Positions 1-7,301 of a DNA stretch of 64,000 bases are shown here, piece after piece. Positions within the stretch are counted from its first letter, which is position 1. The number at the start of each line of letters is the position of its first letter. Source of the stretch: Palsa-513 sp036510225. Its GTDB lineage: Bacteria > Actinomycetota > Thermoleophilia > Solirubrobacterales > Solirubrobacteraceae. Made by a program: the position numbers and the translations under genes. Where the stretch lies: assembly GCA_036510225.1 (NCBI GenBank), contig DATCEH010000008.1, positions 17,172-81,171 of the forward strand, read 5' to 3'. The notes under the pieces are model-generated. The model did no database searches. It saw only the letters and a list, made by a program, of their open reading frames with translations, and was not told the origin of the DNA.

Positions 1-714
1 CGCGCCGACGCACGCGGCGACGCGGTTCTGGTCTGGTCGGAGGCAGGATCGCCGCAGCGGCTCGCGGTGAGCGTGCGACCCCCGGGTGGCGCGTTCGGTG
101 CGCCGCAGTCCCTGCCCGACGCCGGCGCCGCTGACCCGTCGCTTGCTGTCGACGCAGCCGGCGACTACGCCGTCGCGTGGACCGACACCACGCGAAGCGG
201 GGAGCTCACCGACTACGGAACGCCGTCGGTCGCAATCGGAACCCAAGACACTCCGCTAGGCCTCGCGATCCGAGCGCCCGCCGCCCAGGGAAGAGATTCC
301 TACGCCCCACAGGCAGCCTTCCTCGGTTCGCTCCGCCTGGCTGTGCTCTGGCAGGTCAAGACCCGCCCGACGCCGTTCGCGGACACAGGCAGCGTGGTCG
401 AAGCGACGCTCGATGCAGGCCGCTTCGGAGCGCCTCGCTCTGCCGGATCCGTCGAGGACGCCGACGACCCACAGGTAGCTGCCATGACGGACCAGCAGGT
501 CCTCGTCCTGTCGACCCGGACCCATCGATTCGCGGCGCAGATCGTCACCCGCGCCGGCATACTCAGGAGCATCGCGCCCCCACACGGCGTCGCTCTTCAA
601 ATCCACGGCGCCGGCGCCGGCGCCGATCGCGATCTCGCGTCGACCGGGCGATACGCAATTGCGACGTGGGCCGCACGGACCGGGATTCAGGCCAGCATGT
701 ATCACCACGCGTGA
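1..714 (+). CDS. Secreted beta-propeller-like repeat protein, C-terminal part (5' end outside window)
   Basis: The reading frame is open to the first base of the window, so only the C-terminal ~237 residues are seen; a GTG at 67 is just an internal valine. Two repeats of the type D-x-x-G-D-x-x-x-x-W (DARGDAVLVW and DAAGDYAVAWTD) are visible, followed by a stretch rich in A, G and D. Repeats of this form, usually followed by RPPGGxFGAP, occur in large exported proteins of Thermoleophilia and probably form beta-propeller blades; here RPPGGAFGAP is present. The function is unknown. It ends 17 bp before the convergent antitoxin-like gene. The repeat class is seen directly; the propeller fold and export are inferred, since the N-terminus is missing. 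Confidence 0.75.
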   Translation, partial: RADARGDAVLVWSEAGSPQRLAVSVRPPGGAFGAPQSLPDAGAADPSLAVDAAGDYAVAWTDTTRSGELTDYGTPSVAIGTQDTPLGLAIRAPAAQGRDSYAPQAAFLGSLRLAVLWQVKTRPTPFADTGSVVEATLDAGRFGAPRSAGSVEDADDPQVAAMTDQQVLVLSTRTHRFAAQIVTRAGILRSIAPPHGVALQIHGAGAGADRDLASTGRYAIATWAARTGIQASMYHHA

Positions 715-731
715 ACCGTCGACGAGGAGCT

Positions 732-1121
732 TTACCGCGCTTCGGCGGCGGTGGTCTCGCTGCGATGAAGGTCGATCCACGCTTCGATCTCGTCCGGGTA
801 CGCGGCGCGGTACGCAAGTGCTGCGTCGATCTGCGGGCGGGTGACTGTCCCGTCTGACACGAGCTCGGCGGCCGGGTCCGCGACCGCTCCGAGGTCGTCG
901 ATCCACATGGCGACCTCCCACACGTCGGGGCCTGCGATCAGTCCCGCGCGGCGGCCGGTCGGTCCGTCGCGGAAGGTGATCATCGGGTACTCGTCTCGCC
1001 GCGCGCCCTCTTCGGCGTAGCGGCGCAGACGGCTGGACATGCTCTCGCCGGCTGCGCCGGCACGGAGGCGTAGCCGTTCAGCGAGGTGGTCATCGAGTCG
1101 CACGGAGATATTCACGGACAT
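732..1121 (-). CDS. Antitoxin-like protein: ribbon-helix-helix N-terminus with DUF433-like C-terminus
   Basis: 129 residues from the ATG at 1121; this start is chosen over one 8 codons upstream because MSVNISVRLDD opens a typical ribbon-helix-helix strand. Residues 1-45 (SVRLDDHLAERLRLRAGAAG) look like a CopG/MetJ DNA-binding domain. The C-terminal half (YPMITFRDGPTGRRAG and an acidic helix) resembles the DUF433-type region of antitoxins that pair with PIN or MNT/HEPN toxins. No intact toxin gene adjoins it: upstream on the same strand are a pseudogene fragment and a frameshifted PIN gene with its own antitoxin. It is therefore probably an orphan antitoxin or stand-alone regulator. Family assignment is from pattern recognition only. 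Confidence 0.6.
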   Translation of the reverse strand: MSVNISVRLDDHLAERLRLRAGAAGESMSSRLRRYAEEGARRDEYPMITFRDGPTGRRAGLIAGPDVWEVAMWIDDLGAVADPAAELVSDGTVTRPQIDAALAYRAAYPDEIEAWIDLHRSETTAAEAR

Positions 1122-1143
1122 CACTACAGCGTGGCACGTTGTC

Positions 1144-1435
1144 ACCCGGGGGGGTCAGGGAGACGTGGCAGTTCTTCCTGCTCGGCAGGCAGACGCCGGG
1201 CCCGACGCCACAAGTCCGGGGTTGATGACAAAGTCCCCGGGCCCGGCCGCTCTTCGCGACACCGAGGTACTCGGCGAGCTGGTCCGCGACCGACGGGACC
1301 GGACTGAGGCGCGCGAGGTTCGAGAGGCTCCTGTGCCGGTCGCGTCGCCGACCTTGACGTCGACCCCATAGCTGTCGACACTCCGCGGCGCCGCCAGCTG
1401 GGCGACTGGCGCCCCGGCCGGGCTCGGCGTCGAGC
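1144..1435 (-). pseudogene. Frameshifted duplicate of the C-terminal domain of the pilus-locus protein at 3602-4594
   Basis: Pieces of the protein encoded at 3602-4594 recur here in order but in alternating frames: AGAPVAQLAAPRSVDSYGVD in one frame, then LSNLARLSPVPSVADQLAEY and LGVAKSGRA in a second, then GDFVINPGLVASGP back in the first, then CLPSRKNCHVSL in the second. The intact protein has AGAPVAQLAKLRSVDSYAVD, ERLSPVPSDTNALAEYLGVA, DFVLNKGTVVTGP and CLPSASNCQVVEL. At least three frameshifts separate these blocks and the N-terminal membrane anchor is absent. This is a decayed partial duplication about 2.5 kb from the presumed source, on the same strand. Confidence 0.85.
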
Positions 1436-1447
1436 TGACCGCACGTC

Positions 1448-2010
1448 TCATCGACGTAGACGGGTAATGGCATCGCGCGTCTGGAGCATCTCAGCGCCAG
1501 CGGCGAGGGCGTCCAGGATCTGGGCGGGCGTCATTGGTGGGCGTCGGTAGCGGGCCGCAAGGCTCGCCAGGGCAGCGAGGACCGCGTCCGGGGCTTCGAC
1601 CGCTAGCCGGTAGACAAAGGCGTCTGGATGTTGAATGTCGACCGTGTGCTCCCGGACGACGGGATGGTCGAAGTCGCGGATGTTGGAGGTCACGATGACT
1701 TGCGCACCGCTGTGAATCGCGGCAGCGAGGACATGGCGGTCGTCGGGATCGGGGAGCTCGAGCAATTCCGCGAGCGCCTGATGCCCGTCTACGAGCGCGT
1801 CGGGAAGAGCGCGCTCGATCAGGCGACGCGTGCGGTCGAGCAGTGCCCCATTGAGGTCGGGGCGGTTCTCGCGCAGATTGCGAAAGACCTCATCGAGTAT
1901 CTCGGCGGAATAGCGGCGCGAAACCCGCCAGTGCGCGCGAGCTCGAGCATGAAGTCGCGCGGGACCTGCCCGTAGAGGACGTTCGCATCATAGACCGCGA
2001 CAAGCCGCAT
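1448..2010 (-). pseudogene. PIN-domain toxin gene broken by a single-base frameshift
   Basis: The N-terminal frame begins at 2010 with MRLVAVYDANVLYG, holding the first PIN aspartate, and runs to GGFRA near 1915. The following frame, one base off, continues with RYSAEILDEVFRNLRENRPD and on to LPDPDDRHVLAAAI and VIVTSNIRDF, the acidic motifs of the C-terminal half. Restoring one base near 1912-1920 would join both halves into a ~187-residue PIN ribonuclease. It lies 23 bp behind an intact antitoxin gene (2034-2480), the usual order for a type II module. As sequenced it is inactive. An intact gene hidden by an assembly indel is the alternative. Confidence 0.85.
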
Positions 2011-2033
2011 CGGCGCGACTATCGCGCACCCAT

Positions 2034-2480
2034 TCAGATCCTGTGCTCTTGGCCGATCCCGGCGAGTTCCGTGAGGACTGCATCGCGGTCGGCATCGTCG
2101 CGGCGCTTGTGGGCAACGAGGTCGCCGAGCAAGATGCGGCGGTGTGTGCCGACCTTCCTCGCTGGCAGCCGTCGCTCATCGATCAGCTTGAGGATGTAGG
2201 GGCGCGACACGTTGAGAAGGTCCGCGGCCTGCTGGGTGCTGAGCTCGGCCCGCTCGGCGAAGACCGTAACCGCCTCGCCGTCGCCGAGTTGCTCCAGAAC
2301 CTCGACGATCAGCGCGAGCGCCGCACGCGGAACGACGATACTCGCGCCCTCGCTCACGCGCAGCTCCAGGTCGCGGCGTTTGGAATTCTGCTCGAGCACT
2401 CCGGCGAGGATCCTCGCGGCGGTGCTCGCGGCTTCAGTCTCGGCGGGCGCGAGTGTCGTGGGCGTAGTTCGGTTGGCCAT
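2034..2480 (-). CDS. Antitoxin with excisionase/MerR-type helix-turn-helix
   Basis: 148 residues from the ATG at 2480 (MANRTTPTTL); the reading frame is open further upstream but is not gene-like there. Residues ~85-140 form an excisionase-type helix-turn-helix (LSTQQAADLLNVSRPYILKL followed by DERRLPARKVGTHRRIL and a basic tail). The N-terminal half is helical and acidic and is likely the toxin-neutralising part. Genes of this architecture commonly precede PIN toxins in Actinobacteria, and a frameshifted PIN gene follows after 23 bp. Three CGAAA repeats spaced exactly 9 bp lie just upstream and are the likely autoregulatory operator. The antitoxin is intact although its toxin is broken. Confidence 0.75.
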   Translation of the reverse strand: MANRTTPTTLAPAETEAASTAARILAGVLEQNSKRRDLELRVSEGASIVVPRAALALIVEVLEQLGDGEAVTVFAERAELSTQQAADLLNVSRPYILKLIDERRLPARKVGTHRRILLGDLVAHKRRDDADRDAVLTELAGIGQEHRI

Positions 2481-2490
2481 TTGATCCAAA

Positions 2491-2513
2491 CGAAATGATC
2501 GAAACAAGCGAAA
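2491..2513 (-). promoter_or_regulatory. Three 9-bp-phased CGAAA repeats, putative antitoxin operator
   Basis: CGAAA occurs at 2491, 2500 and 2509, an exact 9-bp period in an AT-rich patch 11 to 33 bp upstream of the antitoxin start at 2480. The position fits self-repression by the helix-turn-helix antitoxin. The repeats are seen directly; their role is inferred. Confidence 0.45.
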
Positions 2514-2650
2514 TAAGCGTAGCATGACGCATCGACTGGTCGCAACCCATCCCGCGGACACGGCGCAGAATGCGGCAAGGACAACGGGTTCAGCCGCGCG
2601 GTCCAAAGGCATACGCCGTAGCCAGCGAGACCACCGCCGCCCGACGCCGA

Positions 2651-2779
2651 TCACCGGACGTGGCACGGTGCCAGCAACTTCTCGCGACGGCTCCAGGCGC
2701 ATGAGATCCACAGCAGCAGCATGACGAGGCACCAACCCAGCCCAAACGCGAAGCCTCCCCCCGGGAGCAGCTCGATCAC
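2651..2779 (-). CDS. Small single-pass membrane protein (42 aa)
   Basis: A 42-residue frame starting with GTG at 2779, which overlaps the stop of the preceding small frame by 4 nt (GTGA). That coupling is typical of real operons here. It opens MIELLPGGG, then has one strongly hydrophobic segment (FAFGLGWCLVMLLLWISCAW), and ends with a basic tail (SRREKLLAPCHVR), giving a predicted N-out/C-in orientation by the positive-inside rule. It matches no family I know. Support is the start/stop overlap plus the membrane segment; being so short, it could still be chance. Confidence 0.4.
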   Translation of the reverse strand: MIELLPGGGFAFGLGWCLVMLLLWISCAWSRREKLLAPCHVR

Positions 2780-3011
2780 GACCCACTCGAGGATTCCGCC
2801 CCTTGTCGGACGAAGCGCCGGTCTCGCGTGGCTCCTGCGGCGATGGCGCCCGCCGCAGCGATGAATCCGATCGTGGCGACCCCCAGATATCCCCAGTCGT
2901 ACGTGCGGATCCGATGGTTGCTCGTCGGGTCAGCGACCGTCTCGGCGCCGATCAGGCCGCCGAGGAGCAGAAGAAGAGCGACAAGGGTGTTTGCTGTGTG
3001 GCTTCGCTCAT
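2776..3011 (-). pseudogene. Small two-helix membrane protein, start separated from body by a frameshift
   Basis: The body frame reads ANTLVALLLLLGGLIGAE, a soluble loop with HRIRTYDWGYLG, then VATIGFIAAAGAIAAGA and a basic/polar tail ending at 2776: two membrane helices. It has no start codon in its own frame. An ATG at 3011 (MSEATQQ) lies one base out of frame about seven codons upstream, so one lost or gained base near 2990 would explain the structure. The stop overlaps the next small membrane frame (GTGA), suggesting the two were an operon. The family is not recognised. It may be a decayed gene or a sequencing indel. Confidence 0.4.
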
Positions 3012-3153
3012 CCGGCGGCCGTCCCCGGCGTGGACCGGGAGTCCGCGAACCACGCGGACCGCGTCCTGGACGTGGCTGCGGCGCCGCACAGCTTCCCCGC
3101 CAGCACGACGAATGCCAGCGAGCGCAGCCGGCGGGTCGTAGTCTGAGTGACCG

Positions 3154-3519
3154 GTGAGAGCGCGAGTCCTTTCGCTCGCGACGACCGTAATAGTGGCGGT
3201 CGCCGGATGCGGCGGGTCGTCCCCGCAGGTGACGCGATCCGGCCCGGGTGTCGCGCGGACCATGCGTGCAACGAGTCCGCTTCCATGCCCGCGAACGGCA
3301 ATCGACAATAGCAGCGCTGTCGGCTCGCCCTTCGATGCTCGGACGCTGCTGGGGATGTCGGAGGTCTCGGCATCGGCTCTGGCGACACGGGACGGATGCA
3401 CGGTACGTGTTGTGCGTCGCGACGGGAAGGCGGCTCCGCTCACGGCTGACCTGAAGGTCAATCGCATCAACGTCGAGATCTCAGCGAACCGAGTGATCGC
3501 CGTGGACTCTGTGAGCTGA
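3154..3519 (+). CDS. Lipoprotein with peptidase inhibitor I78-like domain
   Basis: 121 residues from GTG at 3154. A signal peptide (MRARVLSLATTVIVAVAGCG) has a cysteine at the end of the hydrophobic stretch, consistent with a lipobox (VAGC) and lipid anchoring. The C-terminal ~65 residues (FDARTLLGMSEVSASALATR, then CTVRVVRRDGKAAP, then DLKVNRINVEISANRVIAV) match the layout of I78 / potato-inhibitor-I-type small domains: a Leu-rich helix, a VRVVRRDG strand-loop, an RxNVxV strand and a closing strand. A role as an envelope serine-protease inhibitor is inferred from the fold and unproven. It is convergent with the pilus locus, with a strong hairpin between them. Confidence 0.6.
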   Translation: MRARVLSLATTVIVAVAGCGGSSPQVTRSGPGVARTMRATSPLPCPRTAIDNSSAVGSPFDARTLLGMSEVSASALATRDGCTVRVVRRDGKAAPLTADLKVNRINVEISANRVIAVDSVS

Positions 3520-3535
3520 CGGATCAGAGATGCGC

Positions 3536-3564
3536 TGGAGCCGGCCATCGAATGGCCGGCTCCA
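3536..3564. terminator. Perfect 13-bp-stem hairpin between convergent genes
   Basis: TGGAGCCGGCCAT and its exact reverse complement are separated by a 3-nt loop (CGA). It sits between the stop of the I78-like lipoprotein gene (3519, plus) and the stop of the pilus-locus gene (3602, minus), so it can serve as a bidirectional terminator. There is no T-tract on either side. Confidence 0.6.
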
Positions 3565-3601
3565 GATGTAACTCCGTTATGCGGTGGCACTGCCACGCCG
3601 A

Positions 3602-4594
3602 CTACCTGCCGTTGTTGAGGAGTCCCGCCACCGTGTTGCCGAGGTTCCCCAGCAGGCTGACGACGCCCTGGGCGACCGAGTAGACGAGCTGGTCGAGCGC
3701 CGGCTGCGGCGTCGCCAGCATCAGCTGCCGGCCGGTCTTGCTCTCCTGGCGGCGGGCCGTCGCTGCTGCCGCTGGCGTCGAGTGGCCGACGACGCCCCAG
3801 TTGGTCACCGTGACGATCCCCTGGAAGATCGGTCCGGCCGCGGAGCTCGCGAGGAGCGCCTCGATCTGACCGGGCTTCAGCTCGACGACCTGACAGTTGG
3901 ATGCGCTCGGCAGGCACGCACCCGGGCCCGTCACGACGGTTCCCTTGTTGAGGACGAAGTCGGCGGCCCGGCCGCTCTTCGCCACCCCGAGGTACTCGGC
4001 CAGCGCGTTCGTATCCGACGGCACCGGGCTCAACCGCTCGAGATCCGCGAGGTTCCGCAGGCCTGTCGCGTCCTGCACCCTGACGTCGACCGCGTAGCTG
4101 TCGACGCTGCGCAGCTTCGCCAGCTGGGCGACCGGCGCGCCAGCCGTGCTCGGCGTCGACGTGACCGGCTTCGGCGTGGTCACCTTCGCCGGCGTCGTCT
4201 TCTTCGGGGTCGTCTTGGTCGTCGTCTTGGTTGTCGTGGTCGTCTTCGGAGTGGCCGCGGTCGACTTCGAGGTGACCGCGGCAGTCGTCGTCTTGGCAGC
4301 CGTCGTGGTCACGTCCGCCGACGCCCGGAACGGGTTGAGCTCCGGCTTGGTGTAGTGCTTCGCCTTCGGCGTGTTCGGTCCGGCGACGTCCTCCAGCGCC
4401 TTCGCCGGGGATGGCGTCCCCGCCGGTAGGCTGATCGTCCTGCCCGGGCTCACCGGAGCCGGCTTGGACGATCCTCCGCCCGAGAACACCGATGCCCCGA
4501 GGGGAATCGCGATCGCGAGCGCCACCAGGACGACCACGACCGGGAGGAGGCGTTTGTCAACGAGATCAGCAGCTATGGATCGTAGGAATTTCAT
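3602..4594 (-). CDS. Membrane-anchored pilus-locus protein with Thr/Lys-rich linker
   Basis: 330 residues; the last gene of a pilM-N-O cluster, 10 bp after pilO. Residues 1-14 are cytoplasmic, 15-38 form one membrane helix (RLLPVVVVLVALAIAIPLGA), then comes a long Thr/Ala/Lys-Pro-rich linker (~85-165), and then a compact domain (AGAPVAQLAKLRSVDSYAVD to EALLASSAAGPIFQGIVTVT) with two cysteines (CLPSASNC) and a hydrophobic C-terminal part. It occupies the place PilP has in proteobacterial pilMNOP operons, but I see no PilP sequence signature. A role in linking the inner-membrane pilus platform to the wall is inferred from position only. A decayed duplicate of its C-terminal domain lies at 1144-1435. 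Confidence 0.6.
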   Translation of the reverse strand: MKFLRSIAADLVDKRLLPVVVVLVALAIAIPLGASVFSGGGSSKPAPVSPGRTISLPAGTPSPAKALEDVAGPNTPKAKHYTKPELNPFRASADVTTTAAKTTTAAVTSKSTAATPKTTTTTKTTTKTTPKKTTPAKVTTPKPVTSTPSTAGAPVAQLAKLRSVDSYAVDVRVQDATGLRNLADLERLSPVPSDTNALAEYLGVAKSGRAADFVLNKGTVVTGPGACLPSASNCQVVELKPGQIEALLASSAAGPIFQGIVTVTNWGVVGHSTPAAAATARRQESKTGRQLMLATPQPALDQLVYSVAQGVVSLLGNLGNTVAGLLNNGR

Positions 4595-4604
4595 CCCAGG
4601 AACC

Positions 4605-5279
4605 TCAGGAGGTCGGCGTCGCCGTCGACGCGGTGGTCGGGGTGGTTGCCCCCAGCGTTGCCGCTGGCTGGCTGTAGGCAGTGGCCGTCACTGCGGCCTG
4701 AGCTGACCCGGATACCGGCGTCAGGCTGACCGACTGGATGCTCAGCAGACGCCCGTGGGCGACCACGTTGTTCCCATCGACCAGGGTGTAGTTGTCGATC
4801 GAGTGAATGAAGTGCTGCAGGGCGATGTAGCCCCCGTCAAACGTGAACGTGAAGCTGACCGGCGTCAGGACGGCGGCCGTCGGCCCCGCTGCCCCCGTCG
4901 TCCCCGTCGTCGGTGTGACGCTGGCGACCGGTGTCGCCGCGGCAGCTGGTGCAGCGACGTTGATCACCTGGAAGTCGATCCGCTTGTAGTGAGAGGTCTT
5001 GTCGAGCGCCACAAGCAGCTTCGGCACTCCGCTCGTCGACGGAACAGCCTTGTAGAGCTGCTTGACGACCTGCAGGTTCTGCGGGTAGCCGCTCTCCGCC
5101 GCCTGGCCCTGTGCGACCTGGGCCTGGGCGGATGCGAGCTGGGCATTCTGGGCGGTGACCGCCGTGCCGAGCTTCGCGGCGTCATGGCGCTTCGGGCTGA
5201 CGAGCGCCAGCCAGAATGCGGCGAGCACGGCGGCGGCCACGAGGGCACATGCGACTAGTCGGTCCCTGGTGGTCATCAC
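4605..5279 (-). CDS. pilO: Type IV pilus inner-membrane platform protein PilO-like
   Basis: 224 residues. It starts at a GTG (5279) overlapping the pilN stop by 4 nt; an ATG one codon further in is the alternative. One membrane helix (residues ~8-26, LVACALVAAAVLAAFWLALV) is followed by an Ala/Gln-rich coiled-coil stretch (AQNAQLASAQAQVAQGQ), a segment LLVALDKTSHYKRIDFQV, and a ferredoxin-like domain with FTFTFDGGYIALQHFIHSID. That last pattern is typical of PilO proteins. PilO dimerises with PilN and couples PilM in the cytoplasm to the periplasmic/extracellular alignment complex. The C-terminus is Thr/Ala-rich. Confidence 0.8.
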   Translation of the reverse strand: MMTTRDRLVACALVAAAVLAAFWLALVSPKRHDAAKLGTAVTAQNAQLASAQAQVAQGQAAESGYPQNLQVVKQLYKAVPSTSGVPKLLVALDKTSHYKRIDFQVINVAAPAAAATPVASVTPTTGTTGAAGPTAAVLTPVSFTFTFDGGYIALQHFIHSIDNYTLVDGNNVVAHGRLLSIQSVSLTPVSGSAQAAVTATAYSQPAATLGATTPTTASTATPTS

Positions 5280-5983
5280 TTGCTCCCTGAGGTTGTCGAT
5301 GGCACGGAGGCGGTGATCGGCGTGACGTCGCCCGCTCCCGCGGCATATATGAGGGTTGCGTTGAACGTGGCGCCCTTGCAGCCGGCAGCACCGGACGTGC
5401 TTGTGGCGCCGGATGCTCCGGCACTCGGTGCGGCCTTCGTCGACGACGCCAGCGACACCGTCGAGACGCCGGCGACCCGGTTGAGGTCGACCAGAACCGT
5501 CGCCACCTCACTGTGTGAGGTCGCGCACCCGGTCAGGGCAACCGACGGTCCGGGGGTTGCGGCGACCGGAACGCCCGGCGTTGGCGCCGCCGGCGCCACT
5601 GCCGCAGGGGACGTGCCGGACATCGAGTTCAGCGTGACGTCGGTCGGCAGCGACCGTGCGATCTGGTCCATCGAGTCGGACCAGTCGAAGCGGGACGACG
5701 CCAGCGCGGTGATCGCCTGCTGGCGCTGCTGGCGGATCGTCGCGAACTGGACGTACGGGTCCAGTGCCGCGGCCTGCGCCTGGGTATTGCTCGTCTCGGC
5801 CGTGACCTGCGTCAGCTTCGACTGCCGGGACGAGACCTGGCCGATCGAGATCGCGTAGAAGACGGCCATCAGCACGAAGACTGCGAGCGCACCGACGACG
5901 ACGTAGGAGGCACCGCCGGCACGACCGGCGAGACCACCCGCGCCGCGGCGCTGCTCGGCGGGGATCAGGTTGATGGATCTCAC
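5276..5983 (-). CDS. pilN: Type IV pilus assembly protein PilN
   Basis: 235 residues. The GTG start at 5983 overlaps the pilM stop by 4 nt (GTGA). It gives MRSINLIPAEQRRG, the short N-terminal INLxP peptide by which PilN docks in the groove of PilM. A membrane helix follows (YVVVGALAVFVLMAVFYAIS), then a coiled-coil region rich in Q and A (~55-100), and a periplasmic domain containing ITALASSRFDWSDSMDQIA and LPTDVTLNSMSG, characteristic of PilN. Two cysteines (CATS, GCKG) could pair outside the membrane. Downstream pilO overlaps by 4 nt, so pilM, N and O form one translationally coupled unit. Confidence 0.88.
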   Translation of the reverse strand: MRSINLIPAEQRRGAGGLAGRAGGASYVVVGALAVFVLMAVFYAISIGQVSSRQSKLTQVTAETSNTQAQAAALDPYVQFATIRQQRQQAITALASSRFDWSDSMDQIARSLPTDVTLNSMSGTSPAAVAPAAPTPGVPVAATPGPSVALTGCATSHSEVATVLVDLNRVAGVSTVSLASSTKAAPSAGASGATSTSGAAGCKGATFNATLIYAAGAGDVTPITASVPSTTSGSK

Positions 5984-7173
5984 GACGTAGCCTCCTCGAT
6001 GGCCAGTCCGGCGGCCACGATCAGACGACTGGCCGGGACGCCGCCAGTCGCTTCTGGGTTGATCTGTGCAACGGATCCGACGCTGACCGGCATCCGCATC
6101 GCGGCCCCGAGTGCGTCGGTGAAGCCCGGGATGTCGACCGCCGGACCGCACAGGACGGCCCGTCCGACGTCGGTCTGGGCGCCCTGCGAGCTGTAGAAGT
6201 CGAGCGAGTTACGCACCTCCGCGGCGATCCGGTTGACACCCTCGGTCACCGCCGCCTGGACCATCGCCTGCTGGTCAGAGGCGTCCGGCCCGGGGCCGGT
6301 CGACTCGCCGTCGCGGTCCTCCACGACCGGGTTGACCCGGCTGACCTCACCGATCAGGGCGCGAGCCCGATCGAGCGGGACCTGGCAGCGCTCGGCAACG
6401 TCGCCGACGATCTCGTCGAGGCCGCCGCCGATCACTCTTGTGAAGCGGCAGACCCGGCCTTCGGCGATCGCCAGGTTCGTCAGGCCGCCGATCGACAGGT
6501 ACAGCACCCGCTCGGCGGAGATCGCCCCTGCAGGCGCGAGGGCGCGGATCATCGCGAAGGCCGACAGATCGACGCCCTCCGGACGGAGCCCGGCGCCGCG
6601 GGCGGCGGCGAGGACCCTCTCGACCATGTCGCGCCTGGCCGCGACCAGCACGACCTGCTGACGCGGTCCGTTCGGAGTGTCGACAACACCCAGGGAGTGA
6701 TGGTCGAGGACGACGCTGTCCAGCGGCATCGGGATCTCGTCCTGTGCCTGGAAGCGGACCGCCGTGGCGAGCTCCTTCGGATCTGCGATCGGCGGGAGCT
6801 CGAGCATGCGAACGACGATCCGCTGGTTGGCGACGCCGATCCGTACGCGAGTGTCGAGACCGCTGGACTCGAACAGCTGGGCCAGCGCGGCGCTCAGCGT
6901 GTCGACATCGGTCACCTCGCCGTCCCGCATCACACCGGGAGGCAGTGGCATACCGACCGCGCGCTCGATCTGGAGTCCACCGGCGACGCTGACCTGCGCG
7001 GCGACGATCTGTCCAGGCTCGATGTCGAGTCCGACCAACGGGCGGCCGGTTCGGCGGTTGTTCGAAGGCCCGCGCCGGATCGCCGGAAGCGAGCGCCGCG
7101 AGCCCGAGGAGGACCGCACGCTGGGTAGCGACGGCCGCTTGAGCTTGATGGGTTGGCTTAGACGGTTGGGCAT
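5980..7173 (-). CDS. pilM: Type IV pilus assembly ATPase-like protein PilM
   Basis: 397 residues from ATG at 7173; the frame is open upstream but homology begins after a basic Ser/Arg-rich leader (~50 residues, longer than usual). The actin/FtsA-like fold is shown by phosphate-1 GLDIEPGQIVAAQV, the conserved PilM stretch ELATAVRFQAQDEIPMPL, phosphate-2 YLSIGGLTNLAIAEGRVCRF, and the C-terminal VLCGPAVDIPGFTDALGAAM followed by AAGLAIEE. PilM is a cytoplasmic nucleotide-binding protein that recruits PilN and links to the motor ATPases, whose genes (PilB, PilC, PilT) are not in this window. First gene of the pilMNO unit. Confidence 0.9.
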   Translation of the reverse strand: MPNRLSQPIKLKRPSLPSVRSSSGSRRSLPAIRRGPSNNRRTGRPLVGLDIEPGQIVAAQVSVAGGLQIERAVGMPLPPGVMRDGEVTDVDTLSAALAQLFESSGLDTRVRIGVANQRIVVRMLELPPIADPKELATAVRFQAQDEIPMPLDSVVLDHHSLGVVDTPNGPRQQVVLVAARRDMVERVLAAARGAGLRPEGVDLSAFAMIRALAPAGAISAERVLYLSIGGLTNLAIAEGRVCRFTRVIGGGLDEIVGDVAERCQVPLDRARALIGEVSRVNPVVEDRDGESTGPGPDASDQQAMVQAAVTEGVNRIAAEVRNSLDFYSSQGAQTDVGRAVLCGPAVDIPGFTDALGAAMRMPVSVGSVAQINPEATGGVPASRLIVAAGLAIEEATS

Positions 7174-7301
7174 CTTCCGGTTTCTTTTCTCGGGGCGTCC
7201 GGGAGGGTCGCCTTCCGGACCTTCATCGGCGCCTTTTCCGCCACGCATTAGCCCGCCACTAGACATCCGTTCGATGCCGGCGCAAGCCGGCCGGTCGGCG
7301 A

